A stretch of DNA of 64,000 nucleotides from Fimbriimonadaceae bacterium (GTDB lineage Bacteria > Armatimonadota > Fimbriimonadia > Fimbriimonadales > Fimbriimonadaceae), in contig JAHCHO010000014.1 in the NCBI GenBank assembly GCA_026129685.1, forward strand, positions 1-64,000. Reading direction: 5' to 3'. The notes beneath the pieces were generated by a model. The model was not told the origin of the DNA. It ran no database searches and saw only the letters and a list, made by a program, of their open reading frames with translations. Each line of letters begins with the position of its first letter. The first letter of the stretch is position 1. Shown here one piece after another: positions 55,701-62,762 of the stretch. Position numbers and translations under genes: made by a program.

Positions 55701-56212
55701 CCATTCGCGCCGATCGCTACCTTCTCGGCTACGTTCGCGGGACAGCGACGACGGGCGAGGCCACGCGGCCTTACCTCCAGACCTACCGGTACGGAGTCCA
55801 GTTGCCGCAACCCGTCGCGACCAACCAGGACGGCTCGCTCGCCGGCTTCACGCTCTCCGGCGCGACCGGCTTCTACCAGGTGGATCCGGCCAACGGGCGC
55901 GTTTACGTCCAGCAGGTGGACGAGGGCGCGACGCTGACCGTGAACTACACCGGGACCCAGGGGGTCGTGAGCTTCCAGGCGCCCGTCACCCTGATGACGG
56001 AGAAGGCCGAAGCCCCGATTCCGATGGACGAGGCGATGAACGAGACCGGCCTCTCGATGTCGCTCGACCCGTTCGACCCGACGGGCACGGCGGACGCGAA
56101 CCGTCGGCCGCCGCTCGTGTGGATGTTCTGGCGAAGCACCCGATTCGGTTCCTCCGATCTGTTCTTCCAGACGATCGCGCCGCGGTTCGCGCCGACGCCG
56201 GGAGGAAGGTAG
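49715..56212 (+). CDS. Giant exported PQQ-repeat-like protein of the pilus locus
   Basis: A 2165-aa protein. ATG 49715 starts a signal peptide (RWIAGLCALVAVAVGFAQ) followed by DYPSLRGNNQGQGRN, typical of PQQ-repeat proteins. Propeller-type repeats include VVIVAAENGRIYCLDAYG, LFIASTNGRVYCLDMAGRG and IFAATTQGRLYALNAVGG. Later parts contain Ig-like or carbohydrate-binding-like beta regions (VLVYVDTNGNGSLERGGR), and the C-terminus ends in VWMFWRSTRFGSSDLFFQTI. No catalytic motif is seen. It is presumably secreted by, or displayed on, the apparatus encoded around it. The following pilM has its own promoter. Confidence 0.75.
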   Translation: MLERFASSRSRWIAGLCALVAVAVGFAQDYPSLRGNNQGQGRNANPALYGPGIANLRWFHPNANDPRGGRMILDNASTTAAPWTAPAGVSRTGVWLDPTAAEDSPFGYRPTMFPSYSYATTVATSDQTDPTVGSTATFDWLFDPSVLLPAVNNIPQNYEIWVWLPIGPTTVGGALRYSQRYYVYEIQYESGKRWVEVLDSYLTGPGWARLGNGGATTNQLFAYDGTNPIRVRLHNTVSRNPNGGLSDTPGETLVYADAVMLVPQVGSYAASPVVGAIDAPGGGTETRVVAALNEQSLGLREGSSVTTTRGTVTSYSYNHAGLPNTWAPWSFTPLLESENTIQMDNGGAGVTFAPPWQAETIASGFFGTGYLAAPTTNTLGSATNVRYKPTLEDGEFEVWMWLPGDSNGEQFGQAVLVQVYEGATLASSNTVDMSLNRGWVRVGSQRFRHSDDDPIEVVVTNYSADPGDVGKKAFADAVRFVGASNLAINSTPVQTKALVRTTNGGPTVEKDVVIVAAENGRIYCLDAYGNGDGSTNVYWTYPSTPDPDNTGWTDPNQVAGLDGPGGVATMPTGFDLSSAIVQRINGSDFLFIASTNGRVYCLDMAGRGDMNFATRRPGTTTRVWSYPNDYPAAAQTSNLGAFSGSLVFETTAQGPTIFAATTQGRLYALNAVGGPNRTTNVRWAFPKVAQPTIGAIRHTPLIEFGNVYFGTDRFVPDGSADGVPKGRFYCLDMDDGTLKWKFESLSGNAPGDWGTSGPTSAPSAMLSDAGMSDTVFAQNQDGTLYAFSANGDGSGNAQVYWSTNELATGATGSLTFTTMSVYDGTGLGTHLTSPVVLVPTADGRFTAMFARLSDVNRFGTRRAWEYVSASDSLVASMAQGNGWLYGGDPAGNLYAWNNEAGAPITPGDVPGQQTIVENDPVGDDFRESKIKFITRDAYNQLRQTPAGLSYAQALLPANESPSGVFEWGQTIYILVYDFPYRTQDEDGNPVAPPAVNFQFSSDGRSNRNLTVESRQFAVPGPLPDKDGYAILSFTIQGGGVNALPPGDGRVSFSISTASVNTEGQRQNIVMRQSDSVIAFQVANPLALVIRRLGNGNPDPLRSIGATTDAADPQNLVNGSPDIPATTAREDLLTATTGIAYHGQAANTQIEVIDRSLMSLLRGPGRGLDNVRVERGDLAWTGGATTVIKPLAAGIFTGFEELPNLYPNTSLDYPDVRAAQVKVTKELLGQTENPVFGPVSLNPPTNVDLNTPSNRTLRPTAFDLEVDVPKYQPANLSTGVDSAAATIPYGYRGSVLVYVDTNGNGSLERGGRAREAFREMWLTTNVAPDERFYVGTPTVDLGSLAQGAGYAPTQPLDLDSGFTPWDGPFRTMFQTFTVLSESNVNLLNLRLAKATTPNGSAFEPWQLFGVDLDPNVWVNGMLNLHSDMDDGFSVTKRVMLQKPRVGDGGPTNLTVNPIRRANPNLGVAQGPLNTNPNFAPAPPRVTVSVPLGMPVGAYQQLLRVIEDTDDDSALALSPTQGPLESYSDPGFQVRFRVREGRLTSGASTFSAPMIDGAGSGSTFRFANDQPAGARDGFGNLVLMFASTRPSFAAAPPTEPSRNDAWRLYLSTIQGMNPTNGPSPLRDLNAFVSGTKTQWWKNSLGPFPSQPADTLFDSLPGETVIANTVRFGAPSLPTNAFKDAFSLAARTDSFIGYLGTAQKLTASGRVVDNRLYVQRIRLNDLGVPTFYKAGGGDASMPWTLPFDPNLAKGKPSLFQVGDTVIVMFAAVGPSESSLYVTTLLDGASGSPWGPVVKLDLGTGFEYVGSPSIIGRTTSGGVNVVEFAFEGKQRGRTYSAIYFGRAAITALGGSSSLSDLPTRTTERLGSVGNATFAARGILWNAAQTIELGIRVGTGAYQNLETAGTRQTDASGVISFDTKLGGKAYLDPSRGTVRFAGTVPPNNATLFLSYTPRALRASADVAANYFGPTLLLDRRYVADTSYWARPSGAPAQTSDAIRADRYLLGYVRGTATTGEATRPYLQTYRYGVQLPQPVATNQDGSLAGFTLSGATGFYQVDPANGRVYVQQVDEGATLTVNYTGTQGVVSFQAPVTLMTEKAEAPIPMDEAMNETGLSMSLDPFDPTGTADANRRPPLVWMFWRSTRFGSSDLFFQTIAPRFAPTPGGR

Positions 56213-56292
56213 TTACGCTCCGTCGAATCGGGTCGTCTGATGTCGTGAGGCTCGTGCGAGACCCCAAGAAGGCTCACGCCCGCGAACTTGCG

Positions 56293-56322
56293 TTGACACC
56301 CCTCGCGAAGGGGAAGTAAGAT
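56293..56322 (+). promoter_or_regulatory. Promoter of the pilM operon with internal inverted repeat
   Basis: TTGACA (6/6) and TAAGAT (4/6) are spaced by 18 bases. The spacer contains a perfect 5-bp inverted repeat CCCCT-CGCGA-AGGGG that could bind a regulator. The predicted start near 56329 leaves a leader of about 25 nt before pilM, whose ATG at 56354 follows AGGAT. Confidence 0.6.
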
Positions 56323-56353
56323 AGCGACGGCCCAGGATTGCGGAAGTCAGGAT

Positions 56354-57577
56354 ATGGCGAAAAAACTAAGCAGCGTCTTAGGCGTCGACATCGGATGTCA
56401 CCAGGTTAAGATCGCCGAGATCAAGATGCAGGGCAAGCAGCCCGTGGTCACGGCCTTGGGCATGGCGCCGACGCCCGCCGGGTCGGCGGATCACACGGGC
56501 ATCTTCAACGCGGACGCGATCAGCGCGGCGGTGAAGCAGGCCATCAAGCAGTCGGGGGCAAGCGTCGGCGCGGTCGTGGTGTCGCTCGCGGGCCAGTCGG
56601 CGGTGCTCGTTCGAACGCTGGAAGTGCCGCGCATGACGGACGACGAGTTGCGCGAGCACATGCAGTGGGAGATCAACCGCAACATTCCGTTCACCGAAAG
56701 CACGATCGTCAGCGACTACAAGGCCATCCCGAACGGCAATCCGAACTCCGCCAACATGGACGTGGTGATGGCGATCGCCCCGCAGTCCGCGATCGACGCG
56801 GTGATCGCGTGCGTGCGGAAGGCGGGTAAGACCGTCGCCGCCATCGACGTCGAACCGCTCGGGCTCGCCCGAACCCTCCACTCGAACTACGACGACATGG
56901 CGGACAAGACGGTTTGCATCGTCGAAATCGGCCACAAGACCAGTTCGATCAACATCTACAAAGGCGATCATCTGATGATGCCGCGCCAGGTGTTGCTGGG
57001 CGGCGAGCTGTTCACCCAGGAGATCGCCCGCGAGTACGGGATCGGCGAGGAAGAAGCGGAGGCCGTCAAGCGCGAGAAGGTGGACCTGAGCGGATACAGT
57101 TCGGTTCCCGCCCCCATGTACGGCGCGGCGGAACCCACGCAGTTTGGCGCGGACCCCGGGCAGTTCACCGCCTACAATCCTTTCGCCGAGGTCGAGGCGG
57201 ACGAGCCCGCCCCGGTGGAAGAGCCGGTCGAGGCGCCGATCGATACGACCCCCCAGATCGACAACTCGGATCGAGGACGGACGTACCGGGCGCTCCAGCC
57301 GTTGCTCGACGAGTTGGTCTCCGAAATCCGGCGCTCGATCGACTACTATCGGAGCCGTGGGGACGATGTGGACCTCCTGCTGGTGTGCGGAGGCGGGGGC
57401 AAGCTCAAGGGACTCCCCCGGTTCATCCAGGCCAGCACCGACATCGCGTGTGACGCGATGGACCCGATGCGGCGTCTCAATGTAAACGCGCGCAAGCTCC
57501 CCGCCGGGTTTGTGGAAGAGAACAAGGCGGACTTTGCGGTGGCCGTTGGGAACGGCCTGCACGCCTTCTACGACTAG
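56354..57577 (+). CDS. pilM: Type IV pilus assembly protein PilM
   Basis: A 407-aa actin-fold protein. Seen are the phosphate-1 motif LGVDIGCHQVKIAEI, LEVPRMTDDELREHMQWEIN, adenosine-loop LLVCGGGGKLKGLPRFI, and the typical ending ADFAVAVGNGLH. It forms the cytoplasmic part of the pilus alignment complex and binds the N-terminus of PilN. An acidic insertion (EVEADEPAPVEEPVEAPID, residues about 275-295) is unusual. It is the first gene of a unit whose genes follow at 9, 2, 5 and 48 nt. Confidence 0.93.
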   Translation: MAKKLSSVLGVDIGCHQVKIAEIKMQGKQPVVTALGMAPTPAGSADHTGIFNADAISAAVKQAIKQSGASVGAVVVSLAGQSAVLVRTLEVPRMTDDELREHMQWEINRNIPFTESTIVSDYKAIPNGNPNSANMDVVMAIAPQSAIDAVIACVRKAGKTVAAIDVEPLGLARTLHSNYDDMADKTVCIVEIGHKTSSINIYKGDHLMMPRQVLLGGELFTQEIAREYGIGEEEAEAVKREKVDLSGYSSVPAPMYGAAEPTQFGADPGQFTAYNPFAEVEADEPAPVEEPVEAPIDTTPQIDNSDRGRTYRALQPLLDELVSEIRRSIDYYRSRGDDVDLLLVCGGGGKLKGLPRFIQASTDIACDAMDPMRRLNVNARKLPAGFVEENKADFAVAVGNGLHAFYD

Positions 57578-57586
57578 GACGATCGA

Positions 57587-58558
57587 ATGAAGCTTAATCT
57601 TCTTCCGAAGACCATCTCGGAGGCGAAGGCGGGCCGCGCCGCCATCGTCTTCTCGATCCTGCTTTTCATCATCCTGCTCGGGGCGGGAGGCGCGCTCTAC
57701 GCCTACTCGGACCAGCAGTTGAAGCAGGCTCGGGATCGGGTCGCCGCGCTCAAGCCAGACTACGATCGGGTCGTCGCGAACGCTCGCGTCGCCGAGACCA
57801 AGATGGCGGACGCGTCGCAGCTCTACCGCAACGCCTCGCTCGCCGAGGCGATGCTGGCGCACAACACGAAGTACCCGGACCTCTACGACGAGCTGTTCCA
57901 GTACATCCCGTCGTACTACCGGCTGATCTCGATGTCCGCCGCGCCGATCGGGTCGGGCCAATGCCAGGTCACCCTCGTCGGCACGCTCCAGACCTTCCAG
58001 CAGTACGCCGATATCACGCTGGCGCTCCGGCGATTCCCGGACGTCGTCAGCGTGCAACGAAGCGGCTACCAGATTATCGAGCGGTACGTTCCGAACCTCC
58101 AGATCGGCGACCAGGTCGCCTATCCGATTCGGCCCGGCGAGGCGCCGATCCCGACCGATCCCATCGACCGGATGAACTACCTCATCGCCAACGCGCAGGG
58201 CAGTTCCGGTTTCCAGGGGATCGGGGGTTTCGGTAGCGAAGACTCGTTCACCCCGCGCGGAGCGATGCTGGACTGGTCCGTGGTCACGATGACGTTGATC
58301 GTCTCGAGGGACCTTCAGGTGCCCGACCCGAACGCGACCCTCGGGGCGCCGGCGGGTGGGAGCGCCGGTGGCGGCGGGTTCGCCGGCGTGCCGGGTGGAC
58401 GCATTGGTGGCCCTCCGGCAGGGGTCGGTGGTCCCGGAGGACCTCCTCCCGGGTTCGGCGGGCCGCCGGCCGGGAGCATCCCGCGGGGGATCGGCAGCAG
58501 TTCGGGTCCGCCCGCCGGATTCAGCGGTAGCACGGGCGCCCCGCGAGGTGGTCGGTAA
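57587..58558 (+). CDS. pilN: PilN-like inner-membrane protein
   Basis: A 323-aa bitopic protein. The cytoplasmic N-terminus MKLNLLPKTISEAKA matches the INLLP motif that docks into PilM. One membrane helix (AIVFSILLFIILLGAGGALY), a coiled-coil stretch (DQQLKQARDRVAALKPDYDR) and a periplasmic ferredoxin-like domain follow. The last 90 residues are Gly/Pro-rich (GGPPAGVGGPGGPPPGFGG), absent from typical PilN. The pilO gene begins 2 nt after its stop. Confidence 0.88.
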   Translation: MKLNLLPKTISEAKAGRAAIVFSILLFIILLGAGGALYAYSDQQLKQARDRVAALKPDYDRVVANARVAETKMADASQLYRNASLAEAMLAHNTKYPDLYDELFQYIPSYYRLISMSAAPIGSGQCQVTLVGTLQTFQQYADITLALRRFPDVVSVQRSGYQIIERYVPNLQIGDQVAYPIRPGEAPIPTDPIDRMNYLIANAQGSSGFQGIGGFGSEDSFTPRGAMLDWSVVTMTLIVSRDLQVPDPNATLGAPAGGSAGGGGFAGVPGGRIGGPPAGVGGPGGPPPGFGGPPAGSIPRGIGSSSGPPAGFSGSTGAPRGGR

Positions 58559-58560
58559 CC

Positions 58561-59388
58561 ATGAAGCTTTCGCGCTGGACCATTCTCTCGATCGGTTTCT
58601 TCCTTGGGCTGACGGGCGTCGCCTTCGCCTTCTTCCAGTACTTCATGCCGAACATCGAAGACGCGAAGAACAACAACGAGTTGGCCGAGCAGTACCGAGC
58701 CGAGATTCAGAAGAGCGGCCAGGCCAAGAAGCGGGTCGAGAACGTCGTGGCCCAAATTCGGGCCAAGGCGGCGGAGTGGAATCGGGTGATGTCGGTTCAC
58801 TCCTTGCCCGCTTCGTTGGGCGCGGGCGGGATCGACCTGTCGGTGAACCCGTACCAACTCACCGTCGACGCGCCGAAGTTCCGCAACAGCGTGCAGCGGC
58901 AACTCAACAAGCAGCTGAAGGTCGGAGGGGTCGAGGTGCAGGGTCCGCTCATCCCGTTCCCGAGCGACGACGCTTCGTCCATTCAGGCGGCATACTTCAA
59001 CATGTCGGCCTTCGGGTTCCCGGCCGTGCTCTACAATCTGGGACAGGTCACCGTGCGCGGGACGTACGCGCAGATTTGTGAGAACGTCCGAGCTTGGAGT
59101 CGGATGCCGAACTTCCTGGCCGTCGCGGACGGATTGACGCTCACCGGCACCTCGCCGAACATGACGGGCACCTACAACCTGACGATCCTTGGTTTCATCC
59201 AGGAGGATCGCGTGTTCCCCTCGAGCGCTCTGGGCGGCGGCGGCGCGGCCCCGGCGGCGGGGAACGCGCCCCCGGCCGCCGCGGGCGGCCGACCGACGGG
59301 TCCCCCGGCGGGAGTCGGGATCACCGACGGCGGCGCGGGCGGTCGTGGCGGTCGCGGCGGACGAGGCGGGGCGGACGAGGACCTCTAA
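58561..59388 (+). CDS. pilO: PilO-like inner-membrane protein
   Basis: A 275-aa bitopic protein. The N-terminal helix (TILSIGFFLGLTGVAFAFFQ), a short coiled coil (NNNELAEQYRAEIQKSGQ, QAKKRVENVVAQIRAKAAEW) and a periplasmic domain with SAFGFPAVLYNLGQV and FLAVADGLTL match PilO. The Ala/Gly-rich tail (GGRPTGPPAGVGITDGGAGG then repeats of GGRGGR) is unusual. PilO pairs with PilN in the periplasm. The position between pilN and pilP supports the call strongly. Confidence 0.87.
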   Translation: MKLSRWTILSIGFFLGLTGVAFAFFQYFMPNIEDAKNNNELAEQYRAEIQKSGQAKKRVENVVAQIRAKAAEWNRVMSVHSLPASLGAGGIDLSVNPYQLTVDAPKFRNSVQRQLNKQLKVGGVEVQGPLIPFPSDDASSIQAAYFNMSAFGFPAVLYNLGQVTVRGTYAQICENVRAWSRMPNFLAVADGLTLTGTSPNMTGTYNLTILGFIQEDRVFPSSALGGGGAAPAAGNAPPAAAGGRPTGPPAGVGITDGGAGGRGGRGGRGGADEDL

Positions 59389-59393
59389 ACGAA

Positions 59394-60095
59394 ATGGCGA
59401 CCATGCGAACACCTTTGGGACTTCTGGCGATCGCGACGCTCGGCGCGGCGCTCGCGGGATGCGACGTCGGCCCCGTGAACGACGATCCGGTGGCGGTGAC
59501 TCCGCTCGGCAACGAGCTGACCGAGTTCAAGCCGGACGTGCAGGTCGGCCTTCCGGTCGAACCGGATCCGACGCTGGCGGTCGCGCTCGCCGAGCAGATT
59601 CAGTCGGGCCGTACCCAGTACCGGCCGAACCCCTTTGCGCTCCTGCCGGCCGAAAGGAAGTACGAGTCCGACCAGGGCGCAGCGCGCCTCATCAGTTCGA
59701 TCGGCTTCTACACCTTCCTCCCGCCGGAAGTGAAGGAAGAGGCCCAGCCGATGACCGAGCCGCAACCGTATCGCCGGCTTAGTGGGATTCTCGTCGGCCA
59801 GTCGGTGACGGGCATTCTCGAGGACGACAGCCGGCCGGGCGAGGGTCTTCTGATTCGGCCTGGGATGGCGATTCCCAATTCGCCGTGGCGGGTCGCGTCG
59901 ATCGATTCGGAGAAGGCGGTTCTTCGGCGAACGGGTCCGAACGCGGAGAACACGTTCCCGCGCGAGGTGACGGTACGCCTGGAGAGCCGGCCGGGCGGGA
60001 CGGGATTCACGCCGGGCGGCGTGCCCGGCAGGGCGCCCGGCGGAGCGGCCGGAGGCGGTCGCGGCGGCGGCGTCGGCCAGTCCGACGATTTCTAG
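59394..60095 (+). CDS. pilP: PilP-like lipoprotein
   Basis: A 233-aa lipoprotein. Signal and lipobox are MRTPLGLLAIATLGAALAGC, with the Cys at residue 23 if ATG 59394 is used (ATG 59403 is the alternative). A disordered linker and a beta domain with RRLSGILVGQSVTGILEDDS and LIRPGMAIPNSPWRVASID follow, comparable to the PilP domain that contacts the secretin. The tail is Gly/Arg-rich (GGAAGGGRGGGVGQSDDF). It is called by position and lipoprotein layout more than by motif. Confidence 0.78.
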   Translation: MATMRTPLGLLAIATLGAALAGCDVGPVNDDPVAVTPLGNELTEFKPDVQVGLPVEPDPTLAVALAEQIQSGRTQYRPNPFALLPAERKYESDQGAARLISSIGFYTFLPPEVKEEAQPMTEPQPYRRLSGILVGQSVTGILEDDSRPGEGLLIRPGMAIPNSPWRVASIDSEKAVLRRTGPNAENTFPREVTVRLESRPGGTGFTPGGVPGRAPGGAAGGGRGGGVGQSDDF

Positions 60096-60143
60096 CCTGT
60101 AACGTTTTCGAAGGAAACGCATCTGATCAGAGTACAGAGGTTC

Positions 60144-60890
60144 ATGAGCATGAAAAACCTGACGAAATTCATCGCGATGGGCGCGTTCGGGCTATGCCTG
60201 ATGATCGCGTCGCCCCTTGCGAACGCCCAGCCCAACGACCCGAGCAACCAAAAGATCCCGTCGCTCGAACTCGATCAGGCGGACATCCGCGACGCGTTGC
60301 GGCAACTCTTCAAGAACGTCGGCGACGTGTCCTACACTTTGGCGCCGGACGTGGTCGGCGTGGTGACGGTGCGCCTCAAGGACGTTTCCTTCGAAACGGC
60401 CCTTCGCAACGTTCTCCAGCAGGTGGACGCGACGTACCGCATCGAAGGCGGCGTCTACCAGATCATCCGCAAAGAGCAACCGATCGTGACGGGCGGCAAC
60501 GACAACACGGAACTGCCCACGACGCCGACGGACAACAAGGTCACGGCGCGCATCAAGATTCGGCACGCCGACCCGCAGTACATCATCGGAATGCTGAACG
60601 GGAGCCTCGGCCCGGGCACACCGCCTGAGATCAGCGGCCTCTCCGGCATGTTCGGCGGCGGCTTCGGCGGCGGCATGGGTGGCGGTTTCGGCGGCGGCAT
60701 GGGCGGCTTTGGCGGAGGTCAGGGCGGCTTCGGCGGCGGCGGATTCGGAGGCAGCGGCGGCTTCGGCGGCGGCGGCTTCGGCGGTAGCGGCGGCTTCGGC
60801 GGCGGTCGTGGCGGCGGCTTCGGCGGCGGCGGCTTCGGCGGAGGCAGCGGCGGCTTCGGCGGCGGCGGTTTCGGCGGCCGGGGATTTTAG
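60144..60890 (+). CDS. Separate STN/N0-domain protein with Gly-rich tail
   Basis: A 248-aa exported protein. After the signal peptide (NLTKFIAMGAFGLCLMIASP) it carries one secretin/TonB short N-terminal domain (IPSLELDQADIRDALRQLFK, VTVRLKDVSFETALRNVLQQ, YRIEGGVYQIIRKE). A small linker follows, then about 90 residues of FGGG/GGFGGS repeats. It has no secretin pore domain. It may assemble with the secretin encoded 90 nt downstream, supplying an extra ring, or be a pilotin-like or spacer protein. The ATG lies 48 nt after pilP. Confidence 0.82.
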   Translation: MSMKNLTKFIAMGAFGLCLMIASPLANAQPNDPSNQKIPSLELDQADIRDALRQLFKNVGDVSYTLAPDVVGVVTVRLKDVSFETALRNVLQQVDATYRIEGGVYQIIRKEQPIVTGGNDNTELPTTPTDNKVTARIKIRHADPQYIIGMLNGSLGPGTPPEISGLSGMFGGGFGGGMGGGFGGGMGGFGGGQGGFGGGGFGGSGGFGGGGFGGSGGFGGGRGGGFGGGGFGGGSGGFGGGGFGGRGF

Positions 60891-60898
60891 GCTAGAAT

Positions 60899-60940
60899 GA
60901 TCGGACGACCCGCGTTCGCGGAATCGCGGGTCGTCCGATC
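60899..60940 (+). terminator. Perfect 16-bp hairpin between the STN gene and pilQ
   Basis: GATCGGACGACCCGCG and its exact complement flank a 10-nt loop, 8 bases after the STN stop. A second smaller hairpin (GTTCTC/GAGAAC) follows at once. No T-tract is present. It may partly terminate or protect the upstream transcript and set the secretin level, or be a processing site. Confidence 0.5.
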
Positions 60941-60980
60941 GGTTCTCAAACCGAGAACGGACGAGGGTATAGGAGCTTAG

Positions 60981-62681
60981 ATGATGCGTTTTGGATGGAC
61001 ACGGCTTGCGCTCGCGCTCGCTGTCTCAGGGATGAGTGTTGCGGCGTCGAATCTGGCCTTCGCGCAAGCGGAGCAGACCGATCTGCGAGTCAACCTCAAC
61101 CTTCGTGACGCCGACCTGCGGGCAGCGACGGCGATGCTGACGAAGATAACGGGCGTCCAGTTCATTATCCAACCCAGTAGCGAAGGGTATGGGCGCGTGA
61201 CCCTGAACCTCAGCGACCAGCGTCCGGACGACGCGATTCGCTATGTGTGCATGGCGGCGGGCGCGACCTTCCGGCGGGACGACAACGGCATCTACATTCT
61301 GAGCCCGGGGAAACTCGAGCCGGAAGCCGTCAAGCCGACGTTCCCGGTGATCGAGGCCCCGCGCGTCCTGAAGCGCCTGCGCGTCATCAAGGGCGACTCG
61401 CAAGAGGTCTACGAGCGCATCGTCTACGGGCGGCCGCTCGACCCCCTGCGCGGCTGGAAGGAGCTTCTGAACTTCCGGGCGATGATGGAGCGCGGTTCGA
61501 TCGGCGGCAAGATCAACACGCCCTCCTTCGTCAACCAGAACCGCGAATTCTACAACCCGGTCAGCACGGCGGCGCCCGTCAGCGAAACCCCGATGCCCAC
61601 GACGGGCGCGGAGTCCGGTAACGACGTGACGCTTCCCGGCGAGTCGGCGGGCCAGATTGGCGGCTTCGGCGGCGGACGCGGCGGCGGCGGCCAGATCGGC
61701 GGCGGCGGCATCGGCGGCGGCGGAATCGGTGGCGGCATTGGTGGCGGCGGTCTCGGCGGCGGCCAGTTCGGCGGCGGCTTGGGCGGTGGTCTGGGCGGTG
61801 GCCTGGGTCAGGGCGGCGGCGTCCAGCTCCAGGGCGGCCAAGGTCTCGTTCCGACGGGAATCGACTTCGTGTACTACGATCCGGCGACCAACGACCTGAT
61901 CGCGCGAGGGACCGAAGAGGCCATCCAGCAACTCCAGCAGATGGTCACGATGTTCGACGTGGCGCCGCGCCAGGTCGAAATCAAGGTCGAGTTCATCACG
62001 ACCTCGTCCTCGGTCAGCAAATCGCTGGGCTTCGACTGGCTCTACCAGCGCGGCACGATGTTCATGGGGAACCGCCCCGGCTCGTTCGCGCGCTCGGGCG
62101 ATCCGTTCTTCCTGAACTACTCGACGGGCAACGTGACGGCCCGAGTCCGGGCGCTCCTCCAGGAGGGCTTCGGCAAGGTCGTCAACGCGCCGATGGTTCG
62201 CACGTTGAACAACCAACCCGCGTCGGTGTTCGCGGTCACCCAGACCACGATCTTCACCAACCAGGTGGTTTCGAACACGGGCGGCCAAGTCATCATCGTG
62301 CCGGTGCTGCAACAGGTCCCCGTCACGACCGGTCTGACGGTCACGCCGCGCATCAACGACGACGACACGATCACGATGGGCCTGGCCCCGACGATCGGCG
62401 ACTTCGGCCAAATCCGGCGCGGCCCGGACGGCACGGAAGTCCCCGACTTCCTTCAGCAGTCCATTTCGGTCGTGGCGCGCGTGAAGAACAATCAGACGAT
62501 CGCGCTGGGTGGCATCACCCGCAACCAGGACCTCGGGACGCACACCCGCTTCCCGATCCTTGGCGACCTGCCGATCATCGGTCAGTTCTTCCGGCAGAAC
62601 ACCCGCGACCGGAACACGAGCGAGCTCATCATCTTCGTCACGCCTCGCATCCTCGAGGACGACGAGACGGGCGGCGGCTAG
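60981..62681 (+). CDS. pilQ: Outer-membrane secretin (PilQ/GspD family)
   Basis: A 566-aa protein with a signal peptide (LALALAVSGMSVAASNLAFA), an N0/STN domain (VNLNLRDADLRAATAMLTKI, YVCMAAGATFRRDDNGIYIL), a Gly-rich insertion of about 65 residues (GGGQIGGGGIGGGGIGGGIG) near 225-290, a single N-domain (TNDLIARGTEEAIQQLQQMV) and the C-terminal secretin pore (GKVVNAPMVRTLNNQPASVF, TIALGGITRNQDL, PILGDLPIIGQFF, ELIIFVTPRI). It forms the pore through which the pilus or secreted proteins pass. The promoter or leader is the 90-nt region with hairpins; AGGAGC precedes the ATG. Confidence 0.95.
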   Translation: MMRFGWTRLALALAVSGMSVAASNLAFAQAEQTDLRVNLNLRDADLRAATAMLTKITGVQFIIQPSSEGYGRVTLNLSDQRPDDAIRYVCMAAGATFRRDDNGIYILSPGKLEPEAVKPTFPVIEAPRVLKRLRVIKGDSQEVYERIVYGRPLDPLRGWKELLNFRAMMERGSIGGKINTPSFVNQNREFYNPVSTAAPVSETPMPTTGAESGNDVTLPGESAGQIGGFGGGRGGGGQIGGGGIGGGGIGGGIGGGGLGGGQFGGGLGGGLGGGLGQGGGVQLQGGQGLVPTGIDFVYYDPATNDLIARGTEEAIQQLQQMVTMFDVAPRQVEIKVEFITTSSSVSKSLGFDWLYQRGTMFMGNRPGSFARSGDPFFLNYSTGNVTARVRALLQEGFGKVVNAPMVRTLNNQPASVFAVTQTTIFTNQVVSNTGGQVIIVPVLQQVPVTTGLTVTPRINDDDTITMGLAPTIGDFGQIRRGPDGTEVPDFLQQSISVVARVKNNQTIALGGITRNQDLGTHTRFPILGDLPIIGQFFRQNTRDRNTSELIIFVTPRILEDDETGGG

Positions 62682-62706
62682 ACTCCGTCGCGCATCATCG
62701 CGTCGC

Positions 62707-62745
62707 CAACGGCGGCAGGAACCCTTGGGAGTCCTGCCGCCGTTG
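62707..62745 (+). terminator. 14-bp hairpin after pilQ
   Basis: CAACGGCGGCAGGA pairs perfectly with TCCTGCCGCCGTTG around an 11-nt loop, 25 bases after the pilQ stop. It probably ends or attenuates the pil transcript before aroK. There is no T-tract. Confidence 0.6.
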
Positions 62746-62762
62746 CGTTGCATGAAGGAACC

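Noticed and set aside
56378-58057. 559-codon minus-strand frame antisense to pilM and pilN
   Set aside because: Composition and lack of motifs mark it as a shadow of the pil genes.
60650-60889. CRISPR- or satellite-like DNA repeat in the Gly-rich tail of the STN gene
   Set aside because: The periodicity is of codons for FGGG/GGS in a coding frame, not of spaced DNA repeats.
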